A stretch of 64,000 bases of DNA from Aquamicrobium sp. LC103 (lineage in GTDB: Bacteria > Pseudomonadota > Alphaproteobacteria > Rhizobiales > Rhizobiaceae). A program made the translations under genes and the position numbers. Where the stretch lies: NCBI RefSeq assembly GCF_001014615.2, contig NZ_LBCQ02000006.1:1-64000 (forward strand), written 5' to 3'. Positions 16,856-26,241 of the stretch are shown here, piece by piece (position 1 is the first letter of the stretch; each line of letters begins with the position of its first letter). The notes under the pieces are model-generated. The model was not told where the DNA came from, searched no databases, and worked only from the letters and a program-made list of their open reading frames with translations.

Positions 16856-17392
16856 ATGAGCAATCTCACCCTTTCGACCGCCATTCTGGGGGCTGTTCTT
16901 TGTCTGGCGGCCTGTGCGAGCACCCAGGACGTGCTCGAGCCCTCCGCCCTGACCGCGGAGCCGGCGAGCGGCACGCAGCCGAGCTTCCCGGCGGCGGGCA
17001 CGCCCGCGGTCGCCGCGGTCACGACCGACGCCAGGGTGCAGTTCGCACCGGTGATCGGCGCGACGACGGAAGCAACCGGCCCGCTTTCGGCGCGGCTCTC
17101 CACCCGCGCGCAGGAACGCGGCATCAGCCTCGTCGCGGCCGGGGACACCTCGGCGACGCATGTCGTGAAGGGCTATTTTTCCGCGCTCTCCGACAATGGC
17201 GAGACGACCGTCATCTATGTCTGGGACGTGATGGACGCGGCCGGCAACCGGATTCACCGCATTCAGGGGCAGCAGAAGGCGCCGTCGCGGGGCGCCGAAG
17301 GCTGGCCTTCCGTAACGCCATCCACCATGGAAGCGGTCGCCGATAGTACCGTGGACCAGCTCGCTGGCTGGCTTACGGCACGTCCCGGCTGA
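16856..17392 (+). CDS. Putative lipoprotein
   Basis: The protein has 178 residues from the ATG at 16856, chosen because AAGGAG lies seven bases upstream; the ATG at 16850 is too close to it. A signal sequence with a lipobox LAAC (Cys at about residue 20) predicts lipid anchoring after Lgt processing. A Thr/Ala/Pro-rich linker follows, then a domain of about 110 residues (ARLSTRAQERGISLV, THVVKGYFSALSDNGETTVIYVWDVMD) common in hypothetical rhizobial lipoproteins. No enzymatic motif is seen. It sits alone between the M24 gene and prs. Confidence 0.78.
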   Translation: MSNLTLSTAILGAVLCLAACASTQDVLEPSALTAEPASGTQPSFPAAGTPAVAAVTTDARVQFAPVIGATTEATGPLSARLSTRAQERGISLVAAGDTSATHVVKGYFSALSDNGETTVIYVWDVMDAAGNRIHRIQGQQKAPSRGAEGWPSVTPSTMEAVADSTVDQLAGWLTARPG

Positions 17393-17455
17393 CACGAATG
17401 AGTGATATCGAGGCCATTTCTTCAAAATTGCGGGACGGAATCGGCCTTTTCGCAC

Positions 17456-17483
17456 TTGCAATACGAGCGCACACCGCTAAAAG
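17456..17483 (+). promoter_or_regulatory. Weak promoter candidate for prs
   Basis: TTGCAA (17456-17461), 16 bases, TAAAAG (17478-17483) lie about 30 bases upstream of the prs ATG. The match is moderate and no other candidate is better in the 121-base gap. Confidence 0.3.
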
Positions 17484-17513
17484 CCCCGTCATATCCTTCG
17501 CCAGGGAAATTCC

Positions 17514-18446
17514 ATGAAGCTTTTTGCGGGCAATTCCAACCGGGTGCTGGCCGAGGCGGTCGCTCGATATCTCAACATTCCGCTCGGCAAGGCCAGCGTC
17601 AAGCGTTTCGCCGATCAGGAAATCTTCGTCGAGATCCAGGAGAACGTGCGCGGCGAGGACGTGTTCCTGCTGCAGTCGACCTCCTATCCGGCAAACGATC
17701 ACCTGATGGAAATGCTCATCATGATCGACGCCTTCCGCCGGTCCTCGGCGCGGCGCATCACCGCGGTGATTCCCTATTTCGGCTATGCGCGGCAGGACCG
17801 CCGCGCTTCCGGCCGCACGCCGATCTCGGCGAAGCTCGTCGCCAACCTGATCACCCAGGCCGGCGCCGACCGTGTCCTGACACTCGATCTCCACGCCGGT
17901 CAGATCCAGGGCTTCTTCGATATCCCGACCGACAATCTCTTTGCGGTGCCGGTGCTGGCGCGCGACGTGAAGCAGCACTACAAGCTGCCGAACGTCACGG
18001 TCGTCTCGCCGGACGTCGGCGGCGTGGTGCGCGCCCGCGCGCTCGCCAAGCGGCTCGACGCGCTTCTCGCCATCGTCGACAAACGCCGCGAGAAACCCGG
18101 TGAATCCGAGGTGATGAACATCATCGGCGACGTGCGCGGCAAGGACTGCCTGCTGATCGACGACATCGTCGATTCCGGCGGCACGCTCTGCAATGCGGCG
18201 GACGCGCTGCTGGCGAACGGCGCGACCAGCGTCACCGCCTATATCACGCACGGCGTGCTTTCCGGCGGAGCCGTGGCTCGCATCACCGGCTCCAAGCTCA
18301 AGGAACTGGTGATCACCGATTCCATCCAGCCGACCTCCGCCGTGGAGGCCGCGCACAATATCCGCGTTCTCACCATCGCCGACCTGATCGGCGAGGCGAT
18401 CTCGCGGACGGCCAGCGAAGAATCCGTTTCCAGCCTGTTCGACTGA
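17514..18446 (+). CDS. prs: Ribose-phosphate pyrophosphokinase
   Basis: This 310-residue enzyme makes PRPP from ribose 5-phosphate and ATP for nucleotide, histidine and tryptophan synthesis. The class I signature is intact: [10 protein letters not shown], the [15 protein letters not shown] block and the PRPP-binding loop [13 protein letters not shown]. Length is standard. The gene stands alone, followed by a convergent chromate transporter. The apt gene at 30886, which consumes PRPP, is in the same window. Confidence 0.97.
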   Translation: MKLFAGNSNRVLAEAVARYLNIPLGKASVKRFADQEIFVEIQENVRGEDVFLLQSTSYPANDHLMEMLIMIDAFRRSSARRITAVIPYFGYARQDRRASGRTPISAKLVANLITQAGADRVLTLDLHAGQIQGFFDIPTDNLFAVPVLARDVKQHYKLPNVTVVSPDVGGVVRARALAKRLDALLAIVDKRREKPGESEVMNIIGDVRGKDCLLIDDIVDSGGTLCNAADALLANGATSVTAYITHGVLSGGAVARITGSKLKELVITDSIQPTSAVEAAHNIRVLTIADLIGEAISRTASEESVSSLFD

Positions 18447-18473
18447 TCGGAGCATCGGACCGAAAAGCGGAAG

Positions 18474-19808
18474 CTAGAGCATCCGCACCGCGACGCCGGC
18501 CAGCGCCGCGGCGCCAAGCACCACAAGCATGTTGACCCGCAGGCGGATCAGCGCGATCGCGGCGATGAGCGCGATCGAAGCGGCCGTCCAGGCGAAGCTC
18601 GCCGGATCCGGCACGGTGAGCCGCAGGGGACCGTAGTGGAGTTCGTCGACCTTGGCGAAGAGCACGTGCAGGCCGAACCAGACCGCCAGATTGGCGATGA
18701 CGCCGACCACCGCCGCCGTGACGGCGGCAAGCGCGGTCGCCAGCCAGCGAACGTTGCGCACGGTTTCAACATAGGGCGCGCCCGCGAATATCCACAGGAA
18801 GCATGGCACGAAGGTGAACCAGAGCGCGACCAGGCCGCCTGCAAGCCCGCCCAGAAGCGGATCGAGGCCCGAAAGGCGCGCGCCGCCCAGGAAGCCTACG
18901 AAGGCCAGGACCAGGATGAGCGGGCCGGGCGTGGTCTCGGCCAGGCCGAGACCGGTCAGCATCTCGTCGGGCCTGAGCCAGCCATGGACCTCGACCGCCT
19001 GCTGGGCGACATAGGCGAGCACCGCATAGGCACCGCCGAAGGTGACCGACGCCATGACCGAGAAGAATTTCGCGGCTTCCGTGAAAACGTGACCGCCGCC
19101 GAGGACGGCTTGCAGGAGCGCGAGCGGGACGAACCAGATCGCCAGCCAGATCGAAACGGTCTTCGCGAAGCGGCCGGTGCTCGGGCGCGTCCATTCGGGC
19201 ATCGCCTCCGCAGGGACATCCTCCGCCGCCGCGGCGTCTCCATTGCCGTTTCCGATGAGATGGCCGAGCGCGCCGAGAAGCGCCGCCCCGAGAATGATGA
19301 GCGGAAACGGCAATTGCAGGAACGCGATCGCGACGAAGGCGACGATCGCGACGGCGACCATCCAGCCGTTCTTCAAGGCACGCTTCGACACCTTGATGAG
19401 CGCCTCGACGACGACGGCAAGCACTGCCGCCTTGAGGCCGAACAGCAGGCCCTGAACGACCGGCACCTGCCCCATGGACATGTAGATCGCCGAAAGCGCG
19501 AGCAGCACCGCCGCGCCTGGAAGCAGGAAGAGCAGGCCGGCGACCAGTCCGCCCCTGACGCCATGCGTCAGCCAGCCGGCATAGGTTGCGAGCTGCATCG
19601 CCTCCGGCCCCGGCAGGAGCATGCAATAGTTGAGGGCGTGGAGGAAGCGCGGCTCGTCCAGCCAGCGCTTCTCCTCAACCAGGATGCGATGCATCAGCGC
19701 GATCTGGCCGGCCGGACCGCCGAAGGAAAGAAAGCCGATCTGCGCGAATGTCCGCACGAGCTCGACGAAGCTGGGCCGTGGCGGCTGCATATGACTGTCC
19801 TGGGGCAT
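18474..19808 (-). CDS. chrA: Chromate efflux transporter (CHR family, two-domain)
   Basis: This 444-residue membrane protein consists of two homologous CHR domains. The N-terminal domain has the family signature FAQIGFLSFGGPAGQIALMH and LNYCMLLPGPEAMQLATY; the second copy shows FSVMASVTFGGAYAVLAYV and LAETTPGPLILVLAFVG. A hydrophilic insert of about 40 residues separates them. GGAGGA precedes the ATG at 19808; an earlier in-frame start at 19922 lacks one. It probably exports chromate by proton exchange, though many CHR proteins have untested substrates. No chrB regulator is adjacent. Confidence 0.9.
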   Translation of the reverse strand: MPQDSHMQPPRPSFVELVRTFAQIGFLSFGGPAGQIALMHRILVEEKRWLDEPRFLHALNYCMLLPGPEAMQLATYAGWLTHGVRGGLVAGLLFLLPGAAVLLALSAIYMSMGQVPVVQGLLFGLKAAVLAVVVEALIKVSKRALKNGWMVAVAIVAFVAIAFLQLPFPLIILGAALLGALGHLIGNGNGDAAAAEDVPAEAMPEWTRPSTGRFAKTVSIWLAIWFVPLALLQAVLGGGHVFTEAAKFFSVMASVTFGGAYAVLAYVAQQAVEVHGWLRPDEMLTGLGLAETTPGPLILVLAFVGFLGGARLSGLDPLLGGLAGGLVALWFTFVPCFLWIFAGAPYVETVRNVRWLATALAAVTAAVVGVIANLAVWFGLHVLFAKVDELHYGPLRLTVPDPASFAWTAASIALIAAIALIRLRVNMLVVLGAAALAGVAVRML

Positions 19809-19951
19809 GGCGATCCTCCGCAATGGTTCGCGAAGGCGAACTTGGGCCGGCAGGCCTTTATTCGGGGAGTCCACCCACGCCCCCGAGACCATCTTTGTAG
19901 ACGCGATCCTCAGTCCATTCAATCGCGATGGTGTGTGCGCCTATCACGGCT

Positions 19952-21559
19952 TCATGACAGTTTTTCAACCGGCCGCGTCGTCCCGAGCTTTATCGTCCGC
20001 TCGACCTCGATCGCCTGGAGAAAATCCGCGTCGTGGCTGACGACCAGCAGCGCGCCGTCATAGCCGTTCAACCCCGCCTCGATTGCCGCGACGGAATCGA
20101 TGTCGAGATGGTTGGTCGGCTCGTCGAGGATGAGAAGCTGCGGCGTGCGGCTGCCTCCAAGCACGCAGGCGAGCCCGGCACGCAGCATCTCGCCGCCGCT
20201 GAGCATGCCGACCCGGCGCAAGGCGTCATCCGCCCGAAACAGGAAGCGCGCCAGCGCCGCCCGGCAGGAATTGTCGGTGTCGCTCGGATTGAGGCGGCGG
20301 AAGTTTTCAAGGATCGTCTCGTCCCTGTCGAGCATCGCGACGTGCTGGTCGAGCATCGCGGCCGGAACGGGCCGATGGACGCGTCCCTCGAAAGGATCGA
20401 GCTCGCCCAGCGCGAGCTTCAGGACCGTCGTCTTTCCCGAACCGTTGGGGCCTGCGAGCGCCACGCGCTCGGGGCCGATAATCGCGAAACCGAGGCCGTG
20501 AAGGATGGGCGATGACGGATCGTATCCGCCGCTGACAGCTTCGAACGAAAGGACGGTTCGCCCCCCGGGAAGCCTGGTGGAGGACAAGCCGAAGGAAAGC
20601 CTCTTCACACGCTCGACATTGTTGCGCGCCTCCTCGAGCGCCAGCGTCACCTGCCCGCTTTGGCGTTCCGCCAGACGGCTTCCGCGCGCGGCGGTGTTTT
20701 CCGCCCGCTGCTGCTGCGCGTCGAGCAATATCCTGGGGTCCGAGCTTTGCGCGCGTTTCCTGCGTCCCTGCGCATCGCGCTTGGCCTGCCGCTCGCGCGC
20801 GATCTGAACCTTGCGCGCGACGAGCTTCATCTGCTGCTCTGCGCCGGCGAGTTTCTGTTCGGCCACCGCCCGCTCTTCCTCCTTCCTCTCGACATAGGCA
20901 TCCCAATTGCCGCCATAGACGCGCACGCCGAGGCTCGACAATTCGACGATACGATCCATTCGGCGCAGGAGCTCGCGATCATGGCTGACCACGATCGCGC
21001 CGCCGCTCCAGCCTTCGAGGAGGCGCGCGACCAGCGCCCTGCCCTCGCGATCGAGATTGTTGGTGGGCTCGTCGAGCAGGATCATGTCCGGCTTGCCGAA
21101 AATGAGGGCGGCGAGCGCGACGCGCGTCCGCTGACCGCCGCTCAGGCTCGCAAGCCGCCTGTCGGGCGAAATCGCCTCGAGTCCGACTTCGACGAGCACG
21201 GCCTGCAGCCGCTCGTCCAGCGTCCAGTCGGCTGTCGCGACATCCTCGGGCGTTCCCTCGCCCGAAAGCGCGCGGCGCAGACGCGCCAGCGCCGCCGAAA
21301 CGCCGAGCGCGTCCGCGACAGTGGCGTCCTCGTCCGCCTGCACCTCCTGACGGAGCTGCCTGAGCGTGCCTTCGACATGGACCGAGCCGGCCGAGGAGCG
21401 CAGCTCTCCGGTGACGAGCTTCAGCAGCGTCGACTTGCCGACGCCGTTGCGGCCGACGAGGCCGGTGCGCTCGCGGCCGAAGCCGAGTTCGAGATTTTCG
21501 AGAAGATTGCGGCCGTCAGGCGTGGTGTAGGAGATGTTCCGAAGCGAGATGATAGACAT
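19952..21559 (-). CDS. ABC-F family ATP-binding protein
   Basis: This soluble 535-residue protein has two ABC domains and no membrane segments, the ABC-F arrangement. Domain 1 has Walker A GRNGVGKST, signature LSGGQRTRVALA and DEPTNNLD; domain 2 has GPNGSGKTT, LSGGEMLRAGLA and DEPTNHLD. The linker is a charged coiled coil (about residues 225-310). ABC-F proteins usually act on the ribosome, in translation or antibiotic protection. The start MSIISLRN is preferred over an upstream methionine. Confidence 0.92.
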   Translation of the reverse strand: MSIISLRNISYTTPDGRNLLENLELGFGRERTGLVGRNGVGKSTLLKLVTGELRSSAGSVHVEGTLRQLRQEVQADEDATVADALGVSAALARLRRALSGEGTPEDVATADWTLDERLQAVLVEVGLEAISPDRRLASLSGGQRTRVALAALIFGKPDMILLDEPTNNLDREGRALVARLLEGWSGGAIVVSHDRELLRRMDRIVELSSLGVRVYGGNWDAYVERKEEERAVAEQKLAGAEQQMKLVARKVQIARERQAKRDAQGRRKRAQSSDPRILLDAQQQRAENTAARGSRLAERQSGQVTLALEEARNNVERVKRLSFGLSSTRLPGGRTVLSFEAVSGGYDPSSPILHGLGFAIIGPERVALAGPNGSGKTTVLKLALGELDPFEGRVHRPVPAAMLDQHVAMLDRDETILENFRRLNPSDTDNSCRAALARFLFRADDALRRVGMLSGGEMLRAGLACVLGGSRTPQLLILDEPTNHLDIDSVAAIEAGLNGYDGALLVVSHDADFLQAIEVERTIKLGTTRPVEKLS

Positions 21560-21703
21560 GGCGAACCGATGCAATGGACTGGAAGCGGGCGAAGATTGCT
21601 TCGGTCCTGTCGATCATCGGTGTCTTCTCCTGTCTGGCGGAACCCGCTCTAGATAGGCTCGGGTGCGGCCGAGGTCAACATCGGCCGGCGGTGGATCTCG
21701 CGT

Positions 21704-22552
21704 TCAACTCGCGGACGACGGCGCATCGGCATGCTTTCCCTTCAGATAGTCCCGCGGCGATGCACCGAGCATGCGGCGAAACATCGTCGTGAAGGCCGGT
21801 ACGCTGTCATAACCGAGGTCGAGTGCCACTGTGGTGACCGGCTCGCCGTCGGCAAGCCGCGGCAGGGCTGCGAAAAGGCATGCCTGCCGGCGCCAGGTGG
21901 AAAGGCTGAGCCCGGTCTCGCGCAGGAACGCGCGCGTGAAGGACCGGCGGCTCATGCCCACTTCCCGCGCCCAATCGTCGATCGTGGCGTGCGGCGTGGG
22001 CCGGGCGATGAACCGGCGGCAGAGCGCTGCGAGCTTCGGATCCTCCGGGAACGGCAGCGCCAGGGGCCGTTCGGAGAGGTTGGGTATCTCGTGCAGGAGC
22101 AGCCCGAGGACGAGGGCCGCCCGGCCCTGTGGTTCGGAAGCCGGCTCCATCGCGACGGCCTCGACGATGAGGCTGCGCATGAGGTCGCTGATCAGGACGA
22201 CGCGCAGATCCTCGGGAAGTCCCCCGATCGCATCGGAAAGCACATAGACCGACCGCATCGCGACCGTGCCGAGCATCTCGACGGAATGGTCGACGCCGGC
22301 CGGTATCCACATCGCGTGCTCCGGCGGCACCATCCAGCGCCCCTGCCCGGTCGAGACCATGACGACGCCGGTCAGCGCGTGCAGCAATTGCGCGCGGCGG
22401 TGGCGGTGGGGCGCGATCCTGTGGCCGTCCGGATAGTCGCTCGAAAGCGCGATCACCGCGCCCTTGCTGCCCTCGATCCAGGCGAGCCGCTGTTGATGAC
22501 CGGCGGGCGTGTCACCCGCCAGAAACGGCTTCACCGCCAAATATTGCCTCAT
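21704..22552 (-). CDS. AraC-family transcriptional regulator
   Basis: The protein has 282 residues. An N-terminal cupin-like sensor domain (GHRIAPHRHRRAQLLHALTG, WMVPPEHAMWIPAG) precedes two helix-turn-helix motifs at about residues 185-275, with the AraC signature in ALDLGYDSVPAFTTMFRRMLGASPRDY. It diverges from the MFS transporter gene at 22645 across 92 bases and is the likely local regulator of that transporter. The inducer is unknown. Confidence 0.9.
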   Translation of the reverse strand: MRQYLAVKPFLAGDTPAGHQQRLAWIEGSKGAVIALSSDYPDGHRIAPHRHRRAQLLHALTGVVMVSTGQGRWMVPPEHAMWIPAGVDHSVEMLGTVAMRSVYVLSDAIGGLPEDLRVVLISDLMRSLIVEAVAMEPASEPQGRAALVLGLLLHEIPNLSERPLALPFPEDPKLAALCRRFIARPTPHATIDDWAREVGMSRRSFTRAFLRETGLSLSTWRRQACLFAALPRLADGEPVTTVALDLGYDSVPAFTTMFRRMLGASPRDYLKGKHADAPSSAS

Positions 22553-22644
22553 CTTGGCCCACTCGCGAAATTATTCGACCAAACCACGAAAGACGGTCGC
22601 CGGCAACAGGCTTATTTCAGCCCCGCAAGTCCAGGAGAAGCACC

Positions 22645-23856
22645 TTGAGCGACACCACAGCCAATCCGCCCGTCCGCGCGGTAGAGACGACCACTTTCAC
22701 CATCATCCTCGCCGTGAGCATCTGCCACATGCTCAACGACATCATGCAGTCGCTGCTTGCCGCGCTCTATCCGATGCTCAAGGACGACTATGCGCTCGAT
22801 TTCTGGCAGATCGGCCTTCTGACGCTGACCTTCCAGGTCACCGCGTCGCTGCTCCAGCCGCTGATCGGACTCTACACCGACAAGCGCCCGATGCCGCAAT
22901 CGCTGCCCTTCGGCATGGCTTCCACCATGGTCGGCCTGGTCCTGCTCGCTTTCGCCGAGCATTATCCGGTTCTCCTGCTGGGGGCCGCGCTGATCGGCAT
23001 CGGCTCGGCGATCTTCCATCCCGAAGCCTCGCGCGTGGCACGCATTGCCTCCGGCGGCAGGTACGGGCTCGCCCAGTCGCTGTTCCAGGTCGGCGGCAAT
23101 TTCGGCACCGCGATCGGCCCGCTGCTCGCCGCCTTCATCGTCGTGCCGCGCGGCCAGTCGAGCGTCGCCTGGTTCTCGCTCATCGCGCTTCTCGGCATGG
23201 TGATCCTTTGGCAGGTGGGCAACTGGTATGGACGCTACCGTGCCGCCAATGCCGGCCGCGCCGCGACCAGCCGCGCGCTGCCCCTGCCCCGGCAGAGGAT
23301 CGTCATCGCGCTCGTCGTGCTGGCGCTGCTGGTCTTCACCAAGAACATCTACACGGCCAGCGTCACCAGCTACTACACCTTCTTCCTGATCGAGAAGTTC
23401 GACGTGACGGTGCAGCAGTCGCAGATGATGCTGTTCCTGTTCCTCGGCGCGATGGCGCTCGGGACCGTGCTCGGAGGCCCGCTGGGCGACCGCTTCGGCT
23501 CGAAGGCCGTGATATGGTTCTCCATCCTCGGCGTGCTGCCCTTCACCCTGGCGCTGCCCTATGCGGACCTGTTCTGGAGCGGCGTCCTCTCCTTCGTCAT
23601 CGGCGTGATCATCGCCTCGGCCTTCCCGGCGATCGTCGTGTTCGCGCAGGAGCTGGTGCCCGGCCGGGTCGGCATGATCGCCGGCATCTTCTTCGGCTTC
23701 GCCTTCGGCATGGGCGGCATTGCGGCGGCCGTGCTGGGCGTGATCGCCGACGCTAAGGGCATAGAGTTCGTCTATCGGATCTGCTCCTACCTGCCCTTCC
23801 TCGGCCTCCTGACGATCTTCCTGCCGTCGATGCGCGAGGTACGGCCGGCGGGATAG
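22645..23856 (+). CDS. MFS transporter, fosmidomycin-resistance (Fsr)-like
   Basis: This major facilitator protein has 403 residues and 12 predicted helices. SICHMLNDIMQSLLAALYPML at the N-terminus and YTDKRPMPQSLPFGM and FRPEASR-like FHPEASRVA segments are typical of the Fsr family of drug exporters. Translation begins at TTG behind AGGAG. It is divergent from an AraC regulator. Export of fosmidomycin itself is not implied; the substrate is open. Confidence 0.88.
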   Translation: MSDTTANPPVRAVETTTFTIILAVSICHMLNDIMQSLLAALYPMLKDDYALDFWQIGLLTLTFQVTASLLQPLIGLYTDKRPMPQSLPFGMASTMVGLVLLAFAEHYPVLLLGAALIGIGSAIFHPEASRVARIASGGRYGLAQSLFQVGGNFGTAIGPLLAAFIVVPRGQSSVAWFSLIALLGMVILWQVGNWYGRYRAANAGRAATSRALPLPRQRIVIALVVLALLVFTKNIYTASVTSYYTFFLIEKFDVTVQQSQMMLFLFLGAMALGTVLGGPLGDRFGSKAVIWFSILGVLPFTLALPYADLFWSGVLSFVIGVIIASAFPAIVVFAQELVPGRVGMIAGIFFGFAFGMGGIAAAVLGVIADAKGIEFVYRICSYLPFLGLLTIFLPSMREVRPAG

Positions 23857-23942
23857 GCCGCGAGTTGCAGCGCATTCCCGAATGGAACGACCTGGCGCGA
23901 CACGAGCCGCGCCAGATTGGCGAGATATCCTAGACGTGATAT

Positions 23943-23967
23943 ATGGATATCTGAAGGAGATATCCAT
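23943..23967. promoter_or_regulatory. Inverted repeat over the vapB ribosome binding site
   Basis: ATGGATATC (23943-23951) and GATATCCAT (23959-23967) form a perfect 9-bp inverted repeat. The 7-base loop and the second arm contain the ribosome binding site AAGGAG, and the arm includes the first two bases of the vapB ATG. A third half-site, GATATCC, is at 23924-23930. As DNA this fits an autoregulatory VapBC operator; as RNA it would be a hairpin that hides the start site. Confidence 0.6.
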
Positions 23968-24238
23968 GGCGCTGTTCATTCGCGATGCCGAGGTAGATGC
24001 ACTGGCGGAAGAGGCCCGCAAACTCACCAAGGCGAGAACCAAGACCGAGGCCGTGCGGCGGGCCTTGCAGGCGCAGATCGCCGAGGCGAGGCGCGCGTTG
24101 CCTTTGAGGAAGCGTCTGGCCCGCTCCAAGGCGCTCGCCGACGCCATGGGGCCTCACGCGCCCGATTTCGACATGAAATCCTACACCGACGAGATGTGGG
24201 GTGACGCCCGATGTTCATCGATGCCTCCGCGATCGTAG
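23966..24238 (+). CDS. vapB: Type II antitoxin, VapB (Rv0623-like) family
   Basis: This small 90-residue antitoxin begins with a DNA-binding strand (ALFIRDAEVDALAEEA) and the KLTKARTKTEAVRRAL helix found in the Rv0623/PSK family, followed by a charged tail that would bind the toxin. The start at 23966 has AAGGAG upstream. The 3' end overlaps the vapC start by 28 bases, as is usual for TA pairs. It should neutralise the PIN-domain toxin next door and repress the operon through the repeat at 23943-23967. Confidence 0.85.
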   Translation: MALFIRDAEVDALAEEARKLTKARTKTEAVRRALQAQIAEARRALPLRKRLARSKALADAMGPHAPDFDMKSYTDEMWGDARCSSMPPRS

Positions 24239-24639
24239 CCATTCTGGGAAGGGAGCCTGGCCATGAGGAGATCGAGAAGCGGTTGGCGACGGTGGAAGGG
24301 CAGTTCTTCGTCTCACCGCTCGTGAAATTCGAGGCGTCTGTCGCGCTTGCACGGCTGAAGTCCACCGGAATGGCTGTCAAAGGCAAGCCGTCGTCCGCAC
24401 TTCTGGATCTTGCGCGGGAGGCAGTGAACGCCTTCGTCGAGGATATCGGCGCGGAAGAAGTGACGATCTCGCCGGAAATCGGGCGTCAGGCGCTGAATGC
24501 CTGCGCGACCTATGGCAAGGCCGTCGGACATGTCGCCGACCTCAATTTCGGCGACTGCTTCGCCTATGCCTGCGCGAATTCGCTCAAGGTCGCACTCCTA
24601 TACAAAGGCAATGATTTCACCCATACCGACCTCGCCTGA
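24211..24639 (+). CDS. vapC: VapC PIN-domain ribonuclease toxin
   Basis: This 142-residue PIN domain carries the acidic active site: Asp4 in MFIDASAI, a glutamate in KFEASVAL, an aspartate in NFGDCFAYACA and the last in GNDFTHTDL. VapC toxins cleave specific tRNAs or rRNA when free of antitoxin. All catalytic acids are present, so the toxin appears intact, unlike the second copy at 27137. It overlaps vapB by 28 bases. Confidence 0.87.
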   Translation: MFIDASAIVAILGREPGHEEIEKRLATVEGQFFVSPLVKFEASVALARLKSTGMAVKGKPSSALLDLAREAVNAFVEDIGAEEVTISPEIGRQALNACATYGKAVGHVADLNFGDCFAYACANSLKVALLYKGNDFTHTDLA

Positions 24640-24702
24640 GGAGATGGCGGGAATGCCCGGGCGGTGCAAGGACGTCAGGCTGCCACGAACCTCGACACCA
24701 AC

Positions 24703-24731
24703 TTGCGCTTTTCCGCTTGCTCGGCTATAGA
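24703..24731 (+). promoter_or_regulatory. Promoter candidate for rplY-pth
   Basis: TTGCGC (24703-24708), 17 bases, TATAGA (24726-24731) fit the alphaproteobacterial housekeeping promoter. The predicted start leaves about 120 bases of leader before the L25 gene. Confidence 0.45.
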
Positions 24732-24858
24732 GCCGCCACCCGCGTAGACACCCTTGGAGGCAACGCGGCGGGAGGCGGCTTCAAGGCCGCTTTCGACGTT
24801 TTCGGATCAGGCCTCGCCTGCCCGGGAACGCTCCAGCAAAGAAGCGAAAGGAAATGCC

Positions 24859-25494
24859 ATGAGCGAGACCTACGAGCTCACGGCCGAGGCGCGCGAACGG
24901 GTCGGTAAGGGGTCCGCCCGGGAACTTCGGCGCAACGGTAAAGTGCCAGCAGTCATCTACGGCGACAAGCAAGACCCTATTGCGATCGCCCTGCCCTACA
25001 AGGAAGTCTTCCAACGCATGCACGGCGGCGGCTTCATGACGACGATCGCGACGATCGACGTGGCCGGTAAGAAGTACCAGGTCCTGCCCAAGGACTACCA
25101 GCTCGACCCGGTCCGCGACTTCCCGATGCATGTCGACTTCCTGCGGGTTTCGAAGAACACCGTCGTCACGGTCGCGATCCCCGTTCACTTCATCAATGAA
25201 GAGAAGTCGGTCGGCATCAAGCGCGGCGGCGTGCTGAACATCGTGCGCCACGACATCGAGGCCACCTGCCCCGCCAACGCGATCCCGGATTTCATCGAGG
25301 TCGATCTGGCCGGCACCGACATCGGCGATTCCATCCACATTTCGGCGATCACTCTGCCGAAGGACGTGAAGCCGACGATCACCGATCGCGATTTCACCGT
25401 GGCCACCATCGCCGCGCCTGCCGGCCTCAAGAGCGAGGAGCAGGAGAGCGCGGAAGCCGACGAAGTCGAAGAGAAGGAAGAGGGCGAGGAATAA
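24859..25494 (+). CDS. rplY: 50S ribosomal protein L25/general stress protein Ctc
   Basis: This 211-residue protein is the long CTC form of L25, which binds 5S rRNA. The N-terminal L25 domain (residues 1-95) has [20 protein letters not shown]; a C-terminal TL5/CTC beta domain follows, and the tail is a run of acidic residues. GAAAGGAA precedes the ATG at 24859; a longer upstream frame is rejected. It is followed after 25 bases by pth, the usual order in alphaproteobacteria. Confidence 0.95.
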   Translation: MSETYELTAEARERVGKGSARELRRNGKVPAVIYGDKQDPIAIALPYKEVFQRMHGGGFMTTIATIDVAGKKYQVLPKDYQLDPVRDFPMHVDFLRVSKNTVVTVAIPVHFINEEKSVGIKRGGVLNIVRHDIEATCPANAIPDFIEVDLAGTDIGDSIHISAITLPKDVKPTITDRDFTVATIAAPAGLKSEEQESAEADEVEEKEEGEE

Positions 25495-25519
25495 TCCTCC
25501 CCTGCCGGGAGTGCCATCC

Positions 25520-26233
25520 ATGCTGCTTATCGCTGGTCTCGGTAACCCCGGCGCGAAATATGAGAACAACCGGCACAATGTCGGTTTCATGGCGGCGGAC
25601 GCGATTGCCCGCCGCCATTCCTTTTCCTCCTGGTCGAAGAAGTTCCAGGGCCTCGTGGCCGACGGACGCCTGGGCGGGGAAAAGGTGCTTCTGATCAAGC
25701 CCCAGACCTTCATGAACCTCTCCGGGCAGGCCATCGGCGAAGCGATGCGCTTCCACAAGCTGACGCCAGCCGACCTCGTCGTGCTTTACGACGAGCTGGA
25801 CCTCGCCGCAGGCAAGGTCCGGATCAAGACCGGGGGCGGGGCGGGTGGCCACAACGGCATCCGTTCGATCGATGCCCATTGCGGCAAGGAATACCGGCGC
25901 GTGCGCATCGGCATCAGCCATCCCGGCATCAAGGAGATGGTCTCGCACCATGTGCTCGGCGACTTCTCGAAGGCCGATTACGACTGGCTCGATCCGCTGA
26001 TCGACGCGATCGCCGACAATGCCGAGATGCTGGTCAGGGGCGACGACAACGGCTTCATGAACAAGACGAGCCTTGCCGTGCAAGGCAAGGCGGTATCCGT
26101 CGCGCCGGCCGCGAAGGTCGCCCCGAAAGGCCAGAGCCACATCCGCCAGGCGCGGCCGAAGCAGCCGACCGCCGCACCGGAAGGCGGGCCGATGGCCGCC
26201 ATGCTGAAGAAGCTCTTCGGCAACAAGGACTGA
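25520..26233 (+). CDS. pth: Peptidyl-tRNA hydrolase
   Basis: The enzyme has 237 residues and recycles peptidyl-tRNA released from stalled ribosomes. Family motifs are complete: [18 protein letters not shown] with the catalytic His, [39 protein letters not shown] basic, Pro/Ala-rich C-terminal extension of about 45 residues, typical of rhizobia, follows the core. The ATG at 25520 is preferred over a GTG at 25511. It forms an operon with rplY. Confidence 0.95.
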   Translation: MLLIAGLGNPGAKYENNRHNVGFMAADAIARRHSFSSWSKKFQGLVADGRLGGEKVLLIKPQTFMNLSGQAIGEAMRFHKLTPADLVVLYDELDLAAGKVRIKTGGGAGGHNGIRSIDAHCGKEYRRVRIGISHPGIKEMVSHHVLGDFSKADYDWLDPLIDAIADNAEMLVRGDDNGFMNKTSLAVQGKAVSVAPAAKVAPKGQSHIRQARPKQPTAAPEGGPMAAMLKKLFGNKD

Positions 26234-26241
26234 CTCGGGTC

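Noticed and set aside
23882-23965. Extended N-terminus of the first VapB from 23882.
   Set aside because: The extension has no ribosome binding site, is not antitoxin-like and would run through the operator repeat; the ATG at 23966 has AAGGAG.
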